Source: Schoenobius gigantellus
Taxonomy: Eukaryota; Arthropoda; Insecta; Lepidoptera; Crambidae
Direction: 5' to 3'
DNA length: 64,000 nt
Assembly: GCA_963935595.1 (NCBI GenBank)
Contig: OZ012545.1
Span: 4,836,001-4,900,000 of the forward strand
A model generated the notes under the pieces. That model was given only the letters and a program-made list of their open reading frames with translations. It had not been told where the DNA came from and made no database searches. This document shows, one piece after another, positions 61,850-64,000 of the stretch; position 1 is the first letter of the stretch; every line of letters starts with the position of its first letter. The translations under genes and the position numbers were made by a program.

Positions 61850-64000
61850 CTATGTGATGATGATGATGATTGGTCCGACCGGTTTCGATCATGGCGACCA
61901 CTTCGACTCCTAGCCGGTTATTTGGCGCTCATGCGCCCGAAAATGACTTATGTAGCCTATCTTCGCGGCGAAACTCCGTGCACATTGCGGGCACGTAAGT
62001 ACGCCGTTTTCGTAACGGTATGTTATGGCAGCAGGTGGGCGAGCCTTTAGCTGGTCGCGTTTGGTATCAAGGTCAGTTTCACGCTGATCGTCGCTGTGCT
62101 GCCAGACGCTCCCATTGAGAGGGCTCTATATTGCATTTTTTCATATGTCGTTTTTGGACATCCTTGAACCGGAGGAGTTGTCCGCCCTGCTTTCGCTTGC
62201 CCTCCTCCAGTTCAGAGTAGAATATGCACTTCACCACTCTATTCTCTACCATACGTGATACGTGACCGCACCACCGAAACTGCCGACGCATTAAATAGGC
62301 CTCAATGCCACCAATATGGGCTCGTCGCAGAACTTCGGTATTTCGCACTCTATCTGACCATCTGATCTTCATGATGGTACGGAGGCATTTAAGGTGGAAA
62401 CGATCCAAAGTGCGTATGTGGCGGCGGTACACACACCACGTCTCGGAGGAGTACAAGAGGTTTGGCAGCACAATTGCCATATACACTGAAATCTTAGTGG
62501 CTAACTTAAGGTCATGTGAGCGGAAAACCTTGGAACACAGATTGCCAAATGCTGCAGCTGCAGCACCGAGGCGGCTCTTCATCTCAGCATAGCGAAATTT
62601 ATTTACCTGCTTCAGCACATTCTCACCAAGCTTAATGGTCAGTGTCTCGTGACCGTGAATGTCTAGGGACATCACCTCCGTCTTATTGACACTGATCTTC
62701 AGGCCGAACTTACAGCATGCTTGGTGGAAAACGGACATCAGCTGTGGCAGGCCGTCTGGGGATTCTGCCAAGAAGCACGAGTCATCAGCGTACATGATCT
62801 CAGTGATCAGTGCATATGAGACTTTGGTGCGAGCCTTAAGTCGAGCCAAATTGAAAAGACTGCCGTCCGTGCGGAAGCGGATGCGCACTCCTTGTGAGAC
62901 AGTCTGTGAGACTTCTTTAACTACCACCGCAAAGTATAAGGCAAACAGAGTAGGTGCTAAGACGCAACCTTGCTTTACCCCACAGGTAACGGGAAAAAAG
63001 TCCGTCTGTTCACCGTCTACGGCGACGCAGCATTGCATGTCGTCATGCAAGAGTCTAAGAAGCCTCACACACCTTTCCGTACATCGCAGCTTTCCTAGCA
63101 CCATCCAGAGAGCTTCACGAGGCACGCTGTCGAAAGCCTTCTCCAGGTCAACAAAGCAGAGGTATAGCTGACGTCCCTGTTCTCTGCACTTTTCTTGTAA
63201 TTGCCGCACAGAGAAGATCGCTTCGCATGTGCCTCGGTCAGGTCGGAAGCCAAACTGGGTTTCAGGCAGGATCTTTTCAGACAAGTCCTGTAGGCGGTTT
63301 AGTAGAACTCTAGCAAATACCTTTCCAGGAGCTGATAGGAGCGAAATACCGCAGGAGGAATTGCAGTCAGACCTTATAGAGAGCACTTATGCGCGATACT
63401 TGAAAGGTATCCGGAACGCGCTCTTCCTCCCACATACGAACAAACAGTTCCCATATCAACGTATACAACTCCTCTCCGCCGTATTTTATCAGCTCTCCCG
63501 GTATAAAGTTGATGCCAGCCGCCCGTTTGTTTTGTTGCTGTCTGATGGCAGTAACAACCTCGTCACGCAAGAGAGGCTCATCCAACTCAATAGCAACAGG
63601 GAGTTGAGGCATTAAACGGATACCTTGCAGATCAGCTGATAGAACCACATTAAGCAGGGTATTAAAATGTTCTGCCTAGCGCTTAAGTATATCCTCCTTG
63701 CTCATCAAAAGGTTCCGACCGTCTAAAGACCTTAAAGGAACCTTTGCATGGTAGGATGTACCAATCAGCTTCCGTACCTCACTGTAGAACTCTCCGAGCT
63801 GGTTTGTGTCACTGAGCCATTGCATGTGACTAGCTTTGTCCTGCCACCACTTGTCTTTAATATGTCGAGACAGCTTACCCAATTCCTGGTCACTAGCCTT
63901 GACTACCGCAACGCTTCTTCTTCGCCTTCTATGATGTCGCAGGAGGTCTCGATGTTTGGCGTGCGCTGCTCGCAGAACTTCATCATTTCCATCAAACCAG
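61850..64000 (-). mobile_element. RTE-like LINE, 3' part, running off the window
   Basis: Minus-strand element ending in a short (ATC)n run (GATGATGATGATG at 61855-61870), with a GC-richer 3' UTR (about 61870-62078) and a long RT frame. The endonuclease lies beyond the window. Several indels show it is not intact. Confidence 0.7.
62079..63990 (-). pseudogene. RTE-like LINE reverse transcriptase, partial and broken
   Basis: From the window end: WFDGNDEVLRAAHAKHRDLL, LGKLSRHIKDKWWQDKASHM, then a stop near 63676, LLRDEVVTAIRQQQNKRAAG and a frameshift near 63370. The main frame follows with ISLLSAPGKVFARVLLNRL, QFGFRPDRGT, CFVDLEKAFDSV, GVKQGCVLAPTLFALYF, catalytic MYADDSCF, LKISVNKTEVMS, then SSETWCVYRRHIRTLDRFHL, RWCGHVSRM and a basic end at 62079. 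Between KFRY and AEMKSRLG about 15 residues that relatives carry seem deleted. It copies element RNA at the target; as read it is inactive. RTE-like is a motif judgement. Confidence 0.75.

Overview
The window looks like AT-rich intergenic or intronic DNA from a moth or butterfly (Lepidoptera). The evidence is several interspersed repeats typical of that order: copies ending near GCGGGCACAGCTAGT, a repeat carrying GGCCAAGTGCGAGTCGGAC, another carrying GGAGGAGGTTCTCAATTCG, and tRNA-headed SINEs. LINE 3' ends in short simple repeats fit too. I see no convincing multi-exon host gene. The only host-like piece is a possible first coding exon (signal-peptide-like start followed by a GTGAGT donor) near 28.1 kb. 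Almost everything else that can be recognised is a mobile element or its debris.

Layout: 1-12.4 kb holds small foldback and inverted-repeat elements, SINE-like repeats and LINE 3' scraps. 12.4-26.9 kb is a nested complex. An old plus-strand CR1-like LINE (A, in three pieces) is interrupted first by a nearly complete minus-strand CR1-like LINE with a PHD-finger ORF1 (B, 12.63-17.66 kb). It is interrupted again by a complete 6.9-kb minus-strand Ty3/Gypsy element (18,926-25,825) with 1,022-bp LTRs differing at only 6 sites, a 4-bp ATAT target duplication, a tRNA-Leu-type primer site and a GGGAAAC slippery site. 26.9-42 kb holds the candidate exon, two TA-flanked inverted-repeat elements, a foldback family, SINEs and an R1-type ORF2 tail. 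42.06-45.7 kb is an almost intact minus-strand non-LTR element. 46,960-52,291 is a DIRS-type tyrosine-recombinase retrotransposon with inverted terminal repeats and an internal complementary region. 52.3-61 kb is repeat debris, and 61-64 kb holds a Jockey fragment and an RTE-like LINE that runs off the window.

Two systems stand out. First, the Gypsy LTR looks like a heat-shock promoter: three tandem ~115-bp modules carry perfect TTCnnGAAnnTTC arrays directly upstream of a TATATAAG box and a plausible initiator, so the element may be heat-inducible. Second, the DIRS element keeps flawless termini (ITRs, circle-junction complement, TAA trinucleotide) although its gag, RT/RNase H and recombinase reading frames are shattered and hold other insertions. 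This suggests a non-autonomous DIRS copy mobilised in trans. All functional statements are inferences from sequence alone.
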